From Sphingomonas panacis (GTDB lineage: Bacteria; Pseudomonadota; Alphaproteobacteria; Sphingomonadales; Sphingomonadaceae): a stretch of 64,000 nucleotides of DNA. Numbering within the stretch: position 1 is the first letter of the stretch; each line of letters opens with the position of its first letter. The DNA is taken from NCBI RefSeq assembly GCF_001717955.1, contig NZ_CP014168.1, positions 3,195,501-3,259,500 on the forward strand, written 5' to 3'. Made by a program: the position numbers and the translations under genes. Shown piece after piece: positions 1-8,625 of the stretch. The notes beneath the pieces are model-generated. The model had not been told where the DNA came from, made no database searches, and saw nothing but the letters and a program-made list of their open reading frames with translations.

Positions 1-255
1 GATGCGCGCGTGCCGGAGGACAAGATCCTCGCGCCCGGGCTGATCGACACCTGTTCGAATTACCTCGAACACCCCGAACTGGTCGCGCAGCGGATCGAGC
101 GGTTCGCGGCGATCGTCGGCAAGGACCGCGTGGTCGCCAGCACCGACTGCGGCTTCGGCACCTTCGCCGGCTATGGCAAGATCGACCCGGCGGTGACATG
201 GGCCAAGCTGCGCGCGCTGCGCGAAGGCGCGGATATCGCCGGCGCGCGGCTGTGA
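1..255 (+). CDS. MetE-like methyltransferase, C-terminal end (partial)
   Basis: This is the last 84 codons of a gene whose start lies outside the window. The protein ends like the C-terminal barrel of the cobalamin-independent methionine synthase (MetE)/UROD-like superfamily. It has an LAPGLIDTCSNYLEHPE segment followed by STDCGFGTF, where the Cys matches the last zinc ligand of the family. Many such short-family members are not methionine synthases and sit in catabolic clusters, so the substrate is unknown. The stop TGA overlaps the GTG start of the next gene, which implies one operon with the SnoaL-like protein and the hydrolase. The family call is fairly firm; the reaction is not. Confidence 0.7.
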   Translation, partial: DARVPEDKILAPGLIDTCSNYLEHPELVAQRIERFAAIVGKDRVVASTDCGFGTFAGYGKIDPAVTWAKLRALREGADIAGARL

Positions 256-644
256 CCCCGGAAGCGCGCCGCGCCGCCGAGTGGGACTGTACCCGGCTCG
301 TGCATCTGTACGCCAATCTCAACGATCAGGCGCGCTGGGCCGAGGTGGCCGCGCTCTACGCCGCCGATGGCTGCATGACTCGCCCCACCGCGCCGGATTC
401 GCCGGTGATTGGCCGGCCCGCGATCCTCGCCGCCTTCGAAAGCCGGCCACCCCGCACGACACGCCACGTCTGCGCCAATGTCGTCATCCAGGTCCAGAGC
501 GAGACGACCGCGCACGGCAGCAGCGCGATGCTGTTGTTCACCGCTGCCGGCACGCCGCCGCTGGTCGGCGGGTTCGAGGATCGGTTCGTCCACACGGAAC
601 AGGGCTGGCGCTTCGCCGAACGGCGCGGCACCCTGACGTTCTGA
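252..644 (+). CDS. SnoaL-like / NTF2-fold protein
   Basis: A 130-residue protein of the SnoaL-like NTF2 fold. It has an N-terminal helix segment (DCTRLVHLYANLNDQARW), then AALYAADGCMTRP and GRPAILAAFESRP, and a C-terminal strand (GGFEDRFVHTEQGWRFAERR), the usual order for this domain. Members act as small hydrolases, isomerases or dehydratase-like subunits on ring compounds, or only bind ligands; no catalytic assignment is possible here. The GTG start at 252 overlaps the TGA of the preceding gene in a GTGA junction, so the two are probably translationally coupled. A longer reading from 198 would run through the upstream coding region and is less likely. Confidence 0.72.
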   Translation: MTPEARRAAEWDCTRLVHLYANLNDQARWAEVAALYAADGCMTRPTAPDSPVIGRPAILAAFESRPPRTTRHVCANVVIQVQSETTAHGSSAMLLFTAAGTPPLVGGFEDRFVHTEQGWRFAERRGTLTF

Positions 645-734
645 TCGCGCCGCCCGACCCACCGCGCAGAGGCACGGGCGGAGCCTGCCATTTTCCCTCA
701 GCGCCGATAGGTGTGCTCGCACAGGAGACCGTTC

Positions 735-1487
735 ATGCATGAGAATCCCGCCGCCGGAGAAAGTACGCCGCTTCTGCTACTGCCCGGTCTGATGTGCGAC
801 GCACGCATTTTCGCGGGCCAGCTCGCCGGCCTCGCCTCAGCGCGTATGGCGGCCGATTATGGCGATCTCGATGATCTCGGCGCGATGGCCGAGCGGCTGC
901 TCGCCGCCGCACCGCCGCGCTTCGCGCTGCTCGGCCATTCGATGGGCGGCCGCGTCGCGCTTGAAGTGGTGCGGCGGGCACCCGAACGCGTCGCGCGCTT
1001 CGTTCTGGCCAGCACCGGCGTCCACCCGCGCCGCGACGGCGAGCAGGAGAAACGCCACGCGCTTCGCGATATCGGGCGCGCACAGGGGATTTCCGCGCTG
1101 GTCGATGTCTGGTTGCCGCCGATGCTCGGTGCCGCCGCCGCGCGCGACACCGCGCTGGTGGAAACGCTCGCCGCGATGTGCCGCGACGCCGGCATGGCGC
1201 GCTACGAGGCGCAGGAGGCGGCCTTGCTCAACCGGCCCGACGTCACCGCATTGCTGCCGAGCATCGACTGCCCGGTGCTGGTGATCGTTGGAAGCGAGGA
1301 CCGCTGGAGTCCGCCTGAACAACATCGCGCGATTACGGCGGCCATCCCCGGTGCCGAACTCGTGGTGATCGACGGCTGCGGGCACATGCTGCCTGTCGAA
1401 GCGCCCGGTGCCGTCAATGCCGCGCTATCCCGCTGGCTCGCGGAGCCGCCGGCTACGCCCTGCCAAAACGGCTACGCGCCTCAGTGA
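735..1487 (+). CDS. alpha/beta-fold hydrolase
   Basis: A 250-residue alpha/beta hydrolase. LLLLPGLMCDARIF gives the oxyanion-hole region, GHSMGG holds the nucleophile Ser near residue 68, GSEDRW the acid near 188, and GCGHMLPVEAP the His near 216, so the triad is complete. The ATG at 735 follows a good ribosome-binding site (aggag), whereas the longer start at 711 has none. It lies about 90 bp after the SnoaL-like gene and ends tail to tail with the MFS gene, overlapping it by 7 bp. The context suggests hydrolysis of an ester or a ring-cleavage product, but the substrate cannot be read from the sequence. Confidence 0.8.
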   Translation: MHENPAAGESTPLLLLPGLMCDARIFAGQLAGLASARMAADYGDLDDLGAMAERLLAAAPPRFALLGHSMGGRVALEVVRRAPERVARFVLASTGVHPRRDGEQEKRHALRDIGRAQGISALVDVWLPPMLGAAAARDTALVETLAAMCRDAGMARYEAQEAALLNRPDVTALLPSIDCPVLVIVGSEDRWSPPEQHRAITAAIPGAELVVIDGCGHMLPVEAPGAVNAALSRWLAEPPATPCQNGYAPQ

Positions 1488-2788
1488 AACACCGCGGCCG
1501 TGGCCGGATCACGCAGGCGCGGCGCCAGATCCGTCAGCCGCCGGTACGCGAACAACAGCAGCAGCGTCGCCACCGCCGGCGTGACGATCATCGTCGCCAA
1601 TCCGTAGCGCAGCGATTCGGTGCCATAGCCCGGCGCCAGCACGTCGCTGACGAGCCCCACGACGAACGGCGCCATCGCGCTGCCGATCAGGCCGAACGCG
1701 AACAGCATCAGCGTCGAGGCGAGCGCGCGGACGCGGTGGCTGACCATATCGCTGCCGAGCGCGAAGCAGGGCGCGACGCCGAGCGAGATCAGGAACGTCA
1801 TCATCGCGGTCGCCGTCATCGCGCCGGTGAGAGTCGGCGCGAACACGAACAGCGCGAGGAACGGCGTCGCGAGCGGCGTCGCGATCAGCGGCACGAGCAA
1901 CCCGGCACGCGCGCTGCCGCGACGCCGGACCAGCAGCGTCGCGAGCACGCCGCCGATAACGGTGCCGGCGATGCCGCTGATCCCGACCGCCGGCCCGATC
2001 ACCGCGCCGACCTCGGCGAGCGGCACGTGATGGCTGCGTTGCAGAAACGCCGGGCCCCACGCGCCGAGCACCGCGCCGACCGTGCCGAGAAAACCGATGC
2101 CGAGCGACAGCGGCACGAAGCCGGGCGTCGTCAGCACGCGCCCGATCGCTCCGCGCGCGTCACCATCGGCGGTAGCGTCGAGCGATAGCCCGTCCGTGCG
2201 TCTTGCCGGGTCGCGCACCGCGAAGACCATTGCCACCATCAGCACCAGCCCGCCCACGCCGCACATGACGAACATCCATCGCCAGCCATGCGCCGCCGCC
2301 AGCACGCCCGCGAGGATCGAGCCACCGACCAGACCCACGAACGTCCCCGCCTGAAACATCGCGACCGCGCGTGGCCGCTCGGCCGGTACGCGCAGATCGC
2401 CGATCATCGACAGCGCGACCGGGAAGACGGTCGCCTCGCCGACCCCGACGAGCACCAGCGCCGTCGCCAGACTCGCGAAGCCGGTGGCGGCGCCGATGAA
2501 CGCCGTCGCGATCGACCAGATCGCCACCCCGACCAGCAGGATGAATTTGCGGTTGCCACGATCGACCCAGTGCGAGATCGCGACACCCGCGACCAGATTG
2601 AAGGCGATGAAGATCGCGCCGTTCAGCAGTGACATCTGCGTGTCGCTGAGCAGCAGGTCGCGCTTGATCGGATCGACCACCACGCCGAGCAACGCGCGAT
2701 CCCCCCAACTCAGCGTGTTGGCGAGGAAGAGGGCCACGAGCGTCGCGCCCGCACGCGTGCCCGGGCCGGCAGGGTCTTGAGACGTCAT
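1481..2788 (-). CDS. MFS transporter
   Basis: A 435-residue major facilitator superfamily permease with about 12 hydrophobic segments. The N-terminal half carries LSWGDRALLGVVVDPIK, typical of the spinster/hexuronate/aromatic-acid-like MFS group, and the loop after TM2 reads HWVDRGNRK, a variant of the family's loop motif. It sits in the inner membrane as the last gene of the divergent operon MBL hydrolase, fumarylacetoacetase, amidohydrolase, MFS, so it probably imports the substrate degraded by those enzymes. The ATG at 2788 has a GGAG about 10 nt upstream; the GTG at 2797 would sit too close to it. Substrate unknown. Confidence 0.82.
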   Translation of the reverse strand: MTSQDPAGPGTRAGATLVALFLANTLSWGDRALLGVVVDPIKRDLLLSDTQMSLLNGAIFIAFNLVAGVAISHWVDRGNRKFILLVGVAIWSIATAFIGAATGFASLATALVLVGVGEATVFPVALSMIGDLRVPAERPRAVAMFQAGTFVGLVGGSILAGVLAAAHGWRWMFVMCGVGGLVLMVAMVFAVRDPARRTDGLSLDATADGDARGAIGRVLTTPGFVPLSLGIGFLGTVGAVLGAWGPAFLQRSHHVPLAEVGAVIGPAVGISGIAGTVIGGVLATLLVRRRGSARAGLLVPLIATPLATPFLALFVFAPTLTGAMTATAMMTFLISLGVAPCFALGSDMVSHRVRALASTLMLFAFGLIGSAMAPFVVGLVSDVLAPGYGTESLRYGLATMIVTPAVATLLLLFAYRRLTDLAPRLRDPATAAVFH

Positions 2789-2849
2789 CGCTATCACTCT
2801 CCTGCTTCGGCCGCTCGTGCGGCTCGCGTCTGTTTCGGCGTTCGCGGCG

Positions 2850-3896
2850 TTACGTAAGCGTCAGTCCCAGCAGATCGGCGGCGTTCAGCCCCAGAATACG
2901 CGCCTGATCCGCGTCGCTCAGCCGCGCGTGGAAGCCGACTGGATCGGGCTCCGCCATGTCGAAGGGATAATCGCTGCCGAGGCACAATTTATCGGCGCCG
3001 TGTGTCCGCACGAGGCTGTCGAGCTGGTCCTGATCGAACACCAGCGTGTCGAGCCAGAGCTTGCGCAGGTAGCTGGACGGGGCGTGCGTGCAATGTTCCG
3101 AACAGTCGCCACGCGCGCGCCAGCCGTGATCCATCCGGCCCCAATAGCCCGGCATGTATCCGCCACCGTGCGCCACGCAGATCCGCAAGCCGGGATAGCG
3201 GTCGAGCACGCCGCCGAAGATCAGATGCCCAACCGCCAGAGTCGATTCGAGCGGGTTGCCGATCAGGTTGTTGAAATAATATTCGCTCATCCGCTGCGCA
3301 TGCGTGAAGCCAAGCGGATGGATGAAGATCAGCACGCCCAGGTCTTCCGCTGCCGCCCAGAACGGCCGGAAGCGTTCATCATGGTAATCCACGCCATTGA
3401 CGTTCGAGCTTATCTCGATCCCGCGCAGATCGAGGTCGCGCACGCAGCGGCGCATCTCCTCGACGGCGAGGCCGACGTCCTGCAACGGCACCGTTCCCAT
3501 GCCGACAAAACGGTCGGGCGTGGCGGCGACGGCGGCGGCGATCCCGTCGTTGACCGCGCGCGCGGCGGCGCGCCCGGTGTCGGCATCGGTGAAGTAGAAA
3601 TACTGGCCGGGGCTGGGGCTGATCGCCTGCACGTCGATGCCGAGCCGATCCATGTCCGCGAGCCGCGTATCGACCGTGTTGAGGGTCCGCCCGATCGTGG
3701 CGAACTGCGCGCGGTTGACCTCGCTGGTCTTGGCGCTGGTGAAGTCGTTGATGCCCGGCGGCGGGCCGGGATATTTGCCCTGCACGATCGCGTCGGCGGC
3801 AGGAATGCCGAGATGGCAGTGGATATCGACGACGAGGTGGCGCCCGCGCGCGGCGACGCGGATCGGCTGGCGGTCGCCGCAGGTGGTGATGGTCAT
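2850..3896 (-). CDS. amidohydrolase family protein (ACMSD-like)
   Basis: A 348-residue metal-dependent TIM-barrel amidohydrolase of the amidohydrolase_2 type, the group of 2-amino-3-carboxymuconate-6-semialdehyde decarboxylase and related nonhydrolytic decarboxylases/hydrolases. VDIHCH near residues 24-28 gives the first metal ligands, VAHGGGYMPGYWGR the later His, and CLGSDYPFDM the Asp close to the C terminus. The start forms an ATGA overlap with the stop of the upstream fumarylacetoacetase gene, so they are translationally coupled. Context suggests a step in the degradation of an aromatic or dicarbonyl compound. The exact reaction, decarboxylation or hydrolysis, is open. Confidence 0.82.
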   Translation of the reverse strand: MTITTCGDRQPIRVAARGRHLVVDIHCHLGIPAADAIVQGKYPGPPPGINDFTSAKTSEVNRAQFATIGRTLNTVDTRLADMDRLGIDVQAISPSPGQYFYFTDADTGRAAARAVNDGIAAAVAATPDRFVGMGTVPLQDVGLAVEEMRRCVRDLDLRGIEISSNVNGVDYHDERFRPFWAAAEDLGVLIFIHPLGFTHAQRMSEYYFNNLIGNPLESTLAVGHLIFGGVLDRYPGLRICVAHGGGYMPGYWGRMDHGWRARGDCSEHCTHAPSSYLRKLWLDTLVFDQDQLDSLVRTHGADKLCLGSDYPFDMAEPDPVGFHARLSDADQARILGLNAADLLGLTLT

Positions 3897-5197
3897 GCGT
3901 GTGTCTCCGTGCCGGTGCGTGCCGGGAGGATGGTGCCGGTGCAGTCGCCGAAGCCGATCGGGCGGAAGCCCGCGGCGTGGGCGCGCCCGCGAAGGATCAG
4001 TGTGTCGCCGTCCTCGAGCATCGTCCGCGTCGAGCCGTCGGGCAGCGCGATCGGGCTGCCGCCGCGCATCGTGATTTCGGCGAGACAGGCGCGCGCGGTA
4101 TCCGCCGCGCCAGAGACGGTGCCGGTGGCGATCAGATCGCCCGCCTCCAGCGGCGCGCCGTTCGAGGCCTGATGCGCGGCCATCTGCGCCAGCGTCCAGT
4201 ACAGGTCCGCCAGCTCGGTCTCGACGATCCGCGCGTGCGCTCCGGCAGCGGTCGCGAGATCGGCCGTCAGCGTGACGGCAACCGCGCCGTGCGTCCGGTC
4301 GGCGGCATCGAGCAGATACGTAGGCACCGCCGGCTCACCCGTGGGCCGGCCGCGCGCGGCGGCGCGGAACGGGGCGAGCGCTTCCATCGTCACGATCCAT
4401 GGGCTGATCGTCGTCAGGAAGCTCTTGCCGAGATGCGGCCCGAGGATCATCTCGAAGAACTGGATGCCGCGCGCCGACCAGTCATTGACCAGACAGCAGC
4501 CGAACAGCAGTGCCTCCGCCTCGGCGACGCTGACGGGCGTGCCGATCGGGTTGCCGCCGCGCAGCCAGGCGCCGAATTCCAGCTCGAAATCGAGCAACGG
4601 CTCTGGCCCCCATTGCACCGCGCCGCTGGCCGGCGGTGTCTCGAACTGGCCCATCGGGCGGATCACCGGCGCACCGCTCGCCCGCACCGAACTGGCGCGG
4701 CCGTTATAGGCAACCGGCAGCGACAGCGCGGCGAGCTTAGGCACGCCGCCGCCGCCCATCCGCGCGATATGATCGTAGGAGGTGCAGAAATCGGTGAAGG
4801 CGGATGGCTTGAGCGGCATCAGCAGTTCGGCGTCGTCGATCGGGACGAGTACAGGTTCCAGCACCGCGCGATGTGCACTGTCGTCGCGGAACAGCGCGAA
4901 AATCTCCGCGCGCAACGCGCTGACGGCAGCGGGGGCGGCGGCGAGCAAGGGCAGCAGGGTGTCGTGCGACCCTGCCTTCGCCGCGTCCAACGCCGCTTCG
5001 CCGAGCAGGCCGGTCGCGGCGAGCGCGGCAAGATCGATGATGCTGTCACCCAGCGCCACGCCGCCGCGCGGCGAAGCCGCTGCGGTGCGGAACACGCCGA
5101 ACGGCAGATTCTGCAGCGGGAAGTCGGTGTCGCCATTCGCGCTTTGGACCCAGCTCATCGCGGCCGGGTCGTGCGTCGCGTTCAGCTCAATGGTCAT
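3893..5197 (-). CDS. fahA: fumarylacetoacetase
   Basis: A 434-residue fumarylacetoacetase, the enzyme that splits fumarylacetoacetate to fumarate and acetoacetate at the end of the homogentisate route. The N-terminal SH3-like domain shows LQNLPFGVF. The catalytic region shows FTDFCTSYDH near residue 136, ELEFGAW near 204 (metal-binding Glu pair) and NDWSARGIQFFE near 237. The length matches the family. Start: ATG 5197 has GAGG 8 nt upstream, while 5215 adds six residues without a better site. It overlaps the MBL gene by 11 bp upstream and the amidohydrolase by 4 bp downstream. No homogentisate dioxygenase or maleylacetoacetate isomerase is in view, so the enzyme may serve a related diketo acid. 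Confidence 0.87.
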   Translation of the reverse strand: MTIELNATHDPAAMSWVQSANGDTDFPLQNLPFGVFRTAAASPRGGVALGDSIIDLAALAATGLLGEAALDAAKAGSHDTLLPLLAAAPAAVSALRAEIFALFRDDSAHRAVLEPVLVPIDDAELLMPLKPSAFTDFCTSYDHIARMGGGGVPKLAALSLPVAYNGRASSVRASGAPVIRPMGQFETPPASGAVQWGPEPLLDFELEFGAWLRGGNPIGTPVSVAEAEALLFGCCLVNDWSARGIQFFEMILGPHLGKSFLTTISPWIVTMEALAPFRAAARGRPTGEPAVPTYLLDAADRTHGAVAVTLTADLATAAGAHARIVETELADLYWTLAQMAAHQASNGAPLEAGDLIATGTVSGAADTARACLAEITMRGGSPIALPDGSTRTMLEDGDTLILRGRAHAAGFRPIGFGDCTGTILPARTGTETHA

Positions 5198-6170
5198 GGC
5201 CGCACACCTCGGCATGACGCTGCGATTCCCAATGATAGCGGCCCATCGCGCCGAACAGGTCGCGCGATTCCTCCGGGGTGAAGGTGGTGCCCCATTGGCG
5301 ATAGAGTGAGAACACGTTGGCGACGATCCGCTCGGGGTCTTTCCAGCCGCGATATTCGGTCATGGTGATGTCGCGAGCGGCGTCGTTCCAGCCCATGCCG
5401 GCATCGAAACGCTTGCGTGCCTCGTCGCGGACATATTCGAAATAGTGTTTGAGGTTCGCGACCGCGGTCACATCCGTGATCGGTCCGTGGCCCGGCACGA
5501 CGATTTCGGGATCGAGCGCGATGATATGCGCGCACGCGGCGATCCAGTTCTCGATCGGCCCCGACCACATGATCGGATGGCCCTCGTTGAAAAGGAGGTC
5601 TCCGGTGAAGACGGTGCGGTCGGACGGCACCCAGGCGATCGTGTCCGAACTGGTGTGCGCGGGGCCGAGATCGATCAGCTCGACGGCCTTGTCGCCAACG
5701 GTCACGGTCATCTGCCCGTCGAACAGCGTGGTCGGAAAGGTGAACGTGTCCATCCCGCCGAAATCGAAATTGCCCATCGTCTCGAACAGGAATGCGCCGG
5801 CATCGCCCATGTTCATGTAATTGGTGCGAAGCGAGGCGAGGCTTTTGGGATCATATTCGTTCATGTCTTCGCGGCATGCCGTCGTCGCGATGATCTCCGC
5901 GCCCTCGACCGCGCCGTTGCCGAGGAAGTGATCGGGATTGGCGTGGGTGTTGAACAGCCGGTCGATGCGATCCCCGCCCGGCACCTTTTTGAACGCTTCG
6001 AGCATGTCGCGGGTCAGGTCGAGCCCCATCAGCGTATCGACCATCAGCGTCTGCCCCCGCGACACCACCAGGCCCGCGTTCGACCAGCCCCAGCCACCAT
6101 CGGGCTGGACATAACCATAGAGGCCATTGCCCAGATCATGCACGCCGCGCGTGAACGGCCAGTTCGGCAT
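5187..6170 (-). CDS. MBL-fold metallo-hydrolase
   Basis: A 327-residue metallo-beta-lactamase-fold hydrolase and first gene of the minus-strand operon. The metal motif reads THANPDH near residue 76, where the usual HxHxDH has Asn in place of the second His. Further ligands are the His in GPAHTSSDT near 168, the Asp in TGDLLFNEG near 187 and the His in PGHGPITD near 225. No signal peptide is seen, so it should be cytoplasmic. Its partners, fumarylacetoacetase and an amidohydrolase, suggest a lactone, thioester or ring-product hydrolase. The Asn substitution occurs in some MBL subgroups and need not inactivate the enzyme. Confidence 0.8.
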   Translation of the reverse strand: MPNWPFTRGVHDLGNGLYGYVQPDGGWGWSNAGLVVSRGQTLMVDTLMGLDLTRDMLEAFKKVPGGDRIDRLFNTHANPDHFLGNGAVEGAEIIATTACREDMNEYDPKSLASLRTNYMNMGDAGAFLFETMGNFDFGGMDTFTFPTTLFDGQMTVTVGDKAVELIDLGPAHTSSDTIAWVPSDRTVFTGDLLFNEGHPIMWSGPIENWIAACAHIIALDPEIVVPGHGPITDVTAVANLKHYFEYVRDEARKRFDAGMGWNDAARDITMTEYRGWKDPERIVANVFSLYRQWGTTFTPEESRDLFGAMGRYHWESQRHAEVCGHDH

Positions 6171-6222
6171 CCGTCTCTCCTATGTAGTATTTGACGCGAG
6201 TGTACGGCGATAATTCCGCTTT

Positions 6223-6236
6223 GCAAGAATTCTTGC
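6223..6236. promoter_or_regulatory. perfect 14-bp palindrome, candidate TetR operator
   Basis: GCAAGAATTCTTGC is perfectly self-complementary and lies in the 100-bp gap between the divergent starts of the MBL-fahA operon and the TetR gene. TetR dimers usually bind such palindromes between divergent genes, so this is the best candidate operator for autoregulation and control of the catabolic operon. Binding is inferred. Confidence 0.5.
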
Positions 6237-6270
6237 GCCGTTGCCCAAGCCGGCTTCGCCTGCCAACACG

Positions 6271-6945
6271 ATGCGAATGGCAAAGACACCTGCAAAACCT
6301 GATTCCGCTCCCGCGAAACAGCCCGGAGAGAGACGCCGGAAGGGGCGCCCGGCGGGCAGCGGCGGCGGCGCTATCCGCGAATCGGTACTGGCGGCGGCAC
6401 TTGCGCTGCTGCGAACGCTGCCGCCCAACCGCGTATCGGTCGCGGCGGTCGCGCGCGCGGCGGGAGTCGATCCGGCGCTGGTGCGCTATTATTTCGGCTC
6501 GCGGGAGGCTTTGCTGCTCGAAGTCGCGCAACTTCTGGCGGAATCCGATCCGCCCGAATATGCCAGCGAACACCCGGTCGCCGCGCTTGAGGAGTTCATC
6601 CACCGCACGTTCCGCTTCAGCCGGTCAGCCAAATACATGCAGCGGCTTATGGTGGAGGAGCTGAGCGGCGCGCGCTCGGCAGACGTGCGCAATCAGGTGC
6701 GCGCGTGGAACCGGCGGCCAATCGAGTTCTACGAAAACCTGAAGCACGATGCGGAAGGTGAGGAACTCGCGGATTTCAATCCGCTGTTCCTGCACCTCGC
6801 GATCGTCGGCATCAGCGATTTCTTCATGTCCGGGCAGGCGCTCATCAAACTGCTCGTGCCGCCCGGTTCCGACATGGCCGCGCTGGAGCATGACTATGAG
6901 CGGTTCGTCGTGCGCTTGCTGCTCGACGGCCTGCGCGAGCGCTAG
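6271..6945 (+). CDS. TetR/AcrR family regulator
   Basis: A 224-residue regulator with an N-terminal TetR helix-turn-helix: VSVAAVARAAGVDPALVRYYFGSREALLLE is the recognition helix region, near residues 50-80. It is preceded by a basic linker (GERRRKGRPAGSGGG). The C-terminal ligand-binding domain is not assignable to an inducer. It is divergent from the MBL-fumarylacetoacetase-amidohydrolase-MFS operon with a perfect palindrome in between, so it is probably that operon's local repressor. Start: ATG 6271 or 6277 are both possible and neither has a strong ribosome-binding site; a TTG at 6241 would place the start in the spacer next to the operator. Confidence 0.85.
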   Translation: MRMAKTPAKPDSAPAKQPGERRRKGRPAGSGGGAIRESVLAAALALLRTLPPNRVSVAAVARAAGVDPALVRYYFGSREALLLEVAQLLAESDPPEYASEHPVAALEEFIHRTFRFSRSAKYMQRLMVEELSGARSADVRNQVRAWNRRPIEFYENLKHDAEGEELADFNPLFLHLAIVGISDFFMSGQALIKLLVPPGSDMAALEHDYERFVVRLLLDGLRER

Positions 6946-6960
6946 GCGAGGGGTCTCACC

Positions 6961-8586
6961 TCAGTCCCGCAGCGCTCCCGGTGCCGGCGGGCGCGGAGGC
7001 ATGCTCGTGAAGAACGCGAGCTTTTGCGCGCTCGGCCAGTCGGCGGTCGTCACGGGCGTTCCGAGTTTCAGCAGACGCGGCTGCTTCGCCTGATAGACCG
7101 GCCAGCGCAGCGCCTTGGTGTCCGGCTTGCCGGTCCGCGCGAAAGCCACCAGCGATTCGAGCATCTCGCCGCTGAACGCCCGATCCGCCGCGGTCCAGTC
7201 GCGCGTCTTTCGGTACAGGTTGAAGCTGTCCAGCGTGCCCAGCCAGAACGGCACCTCGGACGTGTGATACGAACCCGCTGTCGCCGGATCGAGGTCCGGG
7301 AAGGTCACGCCCGGCGCATAGGAATGCGCGCGCGCGAACATGTACGAATAGACGGGCGCGCGGCCACGCACACCCTGCGCCGTCGCCCACGCCTTCATCG
7401 CCGCGACCATCGTCGCGTCGCGGTCGGCGAGATGCGCCTGCGCGCGCGCCGCCTCATCGGTCGAGGCCGGATACAGTTTCAGGAAGGCCTCGGTCCGATC
7501 GCCAAACCGTTCCGCCGCGCGCGTGCGGTAATCGGCAAGATCCTTGATGGTGCCGAAGCCGCCGAGCGCCTCGTCCTTGGCGAAGCCGAGCAGGAGCGGC
7601 ACGTCGTTCTGCTCGCCCCTCGCGAAGATCGCATCGACCGGCGCGGGCAGCACATAGCCGTCCTGGATCGGGCCGACGCCCGGTGAGCCGGGCGTGCGCG
7701 GCACGATCAGCCGGTCAGCGGAGAGGCGACGCATATCGGCGATGCTGCCGAACTTCATCACCTGACGATAGCGTTCGCCATCCCGCTCGCCCTCGGCCAG
7801 CGAGCGCATCGCGGCAGGACCGGCACCGCCGATCAACGCACCGCTCATCCCGACCGCGCGCTGGAACAGGCCGCGCGCGAGGGGACTTGCCTGCAAGGCC
7901 AGCACCGACATCGACCCTGCCGACTGACCGGCCACCGTCACATTGTCCGGGTCACCGCCGAACCTGGCGATGTTGCGCTTGACCCACGTGAGCGCGGCGA
8001 TCTGGTCGAGAAATCCGTAATCCCCCGACGTCTTGTGTGGCGACTCGCGCGACAGCTCGGCGTCAGCCAGAAAGCCGAGCACGCCGAGCCGGTAGTTCAG
8101 ATTGACGAACACCGCGCCGCGCTGCGCCACCGCCTCGCCGCCGTAGAGCGGCATCCCGCCGGACCCGATGAAAAAACCGCCGCCGTGGAGGAAGACGATT
8201 ACCGGCGCCTTCTTCGCGCCGGGTTTTGCCCAGACGTTGAGGTACAGGCAGTCTTCGCTGGTGACTTCGGCGCCCGAATATTGGTTGGTGTTCAGGTTCC
8301 GCTGCGGCTGCATGCATTGTGGGCCGTACCGGTCCGCATGATAGGTGCCGGTCCACGCCCGAACCGGCTGCGGATCGCGCCAGCGCAGGTCACGCACCGG
8401 CGCAGCCGCATAAGGAATGCCGAGATACGCATCCACCCCGGACGCTGTCTTGATACCATCGAGCCGCCCCGCGTCTGTCACGACGGCGGGTGCAGCAGGC
8501 TGGCCCTGAGACACAGCTTGCGCCGGCAACGCGCCAAGCGCGAGCGCGAGAAGGCCAAGCGGCGCGGCGCGGAATGAACTCTTCAC
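6961..8586 (-). CDS. type-B carboxylesterase, exported
   Basis: A 541-residue carboxylesterase/para-nitrobenzyl esterase family protein with a Sec signal peptide (APLGLLALALGALPAQA). The nucleophile motif is GQSAGS near residue 220, in place of the common GESAG. The acid lies in FAKDEALGG near 335 and the His in GSYHTSEVPFW near 440. FLHGGGFFIGSGG forms the oxyanion hole. The GTG at 8586 follows AGGAG by 8 nt, unlike the TTG at 8592. It is the third gene of the GH2-uxuA operon, 39 bp after uxuA. The setting suggests a periplasmic esterase that removes acyl or uronoyl ester groups from hemicellulose fragments; the substrate is not proven. Confidence 0.85.
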   Translation of the reverse strand: MKSSFRAAPLGLLALALGALPAQAVSQGQPAAPAVVTDAGRLDGIKTASGVDAYLGIPYAAAPVRDLRWRDPQPVRAWTGTYHADRYGPQCMQPQRNLNTNQYSGAEVTSEDCLYLNVWAKPGAKKAPVIVFLHGGGFFIGSGGMPLYGGEAVAQRGAVFVNLNYRLGVLGFLADAELSRESPHKTSGDYGFLDQIAALTWVKRNIARFGGDPDNVTVAGQSAGSMSVLALQASPLARGLFQRAVGMSGALIGGAGPAAMRSLAEGERDGERYRQVMKFGSIADMRRLSADRLIVPRTPGSPGVGPIQDGYVLPAPVDAIFARGEQNDVPLLLGFAKDEALGGFGTIKDLADYRTRAAERFGDRTEAFLKLYPASTDEAARAQAHLADRDATMVAAMKAWATAQGVRGRAPVYSYMFARAHSYAPGVTFPDLDPATAGSYHTSEVPFWLGTLDSFNLYRKTRDWTAADRAFSGEMLESLVAFARTGKPDTKALRWPVYQAKQPRLLKLGTPVTTADWPSAQKLAFFTSMPPRPPAPGALRD

Positions 8587-8625
8587 GGGCAACTCTCCTG
8601 GAATTTTATAGTTTTACGATATTTC

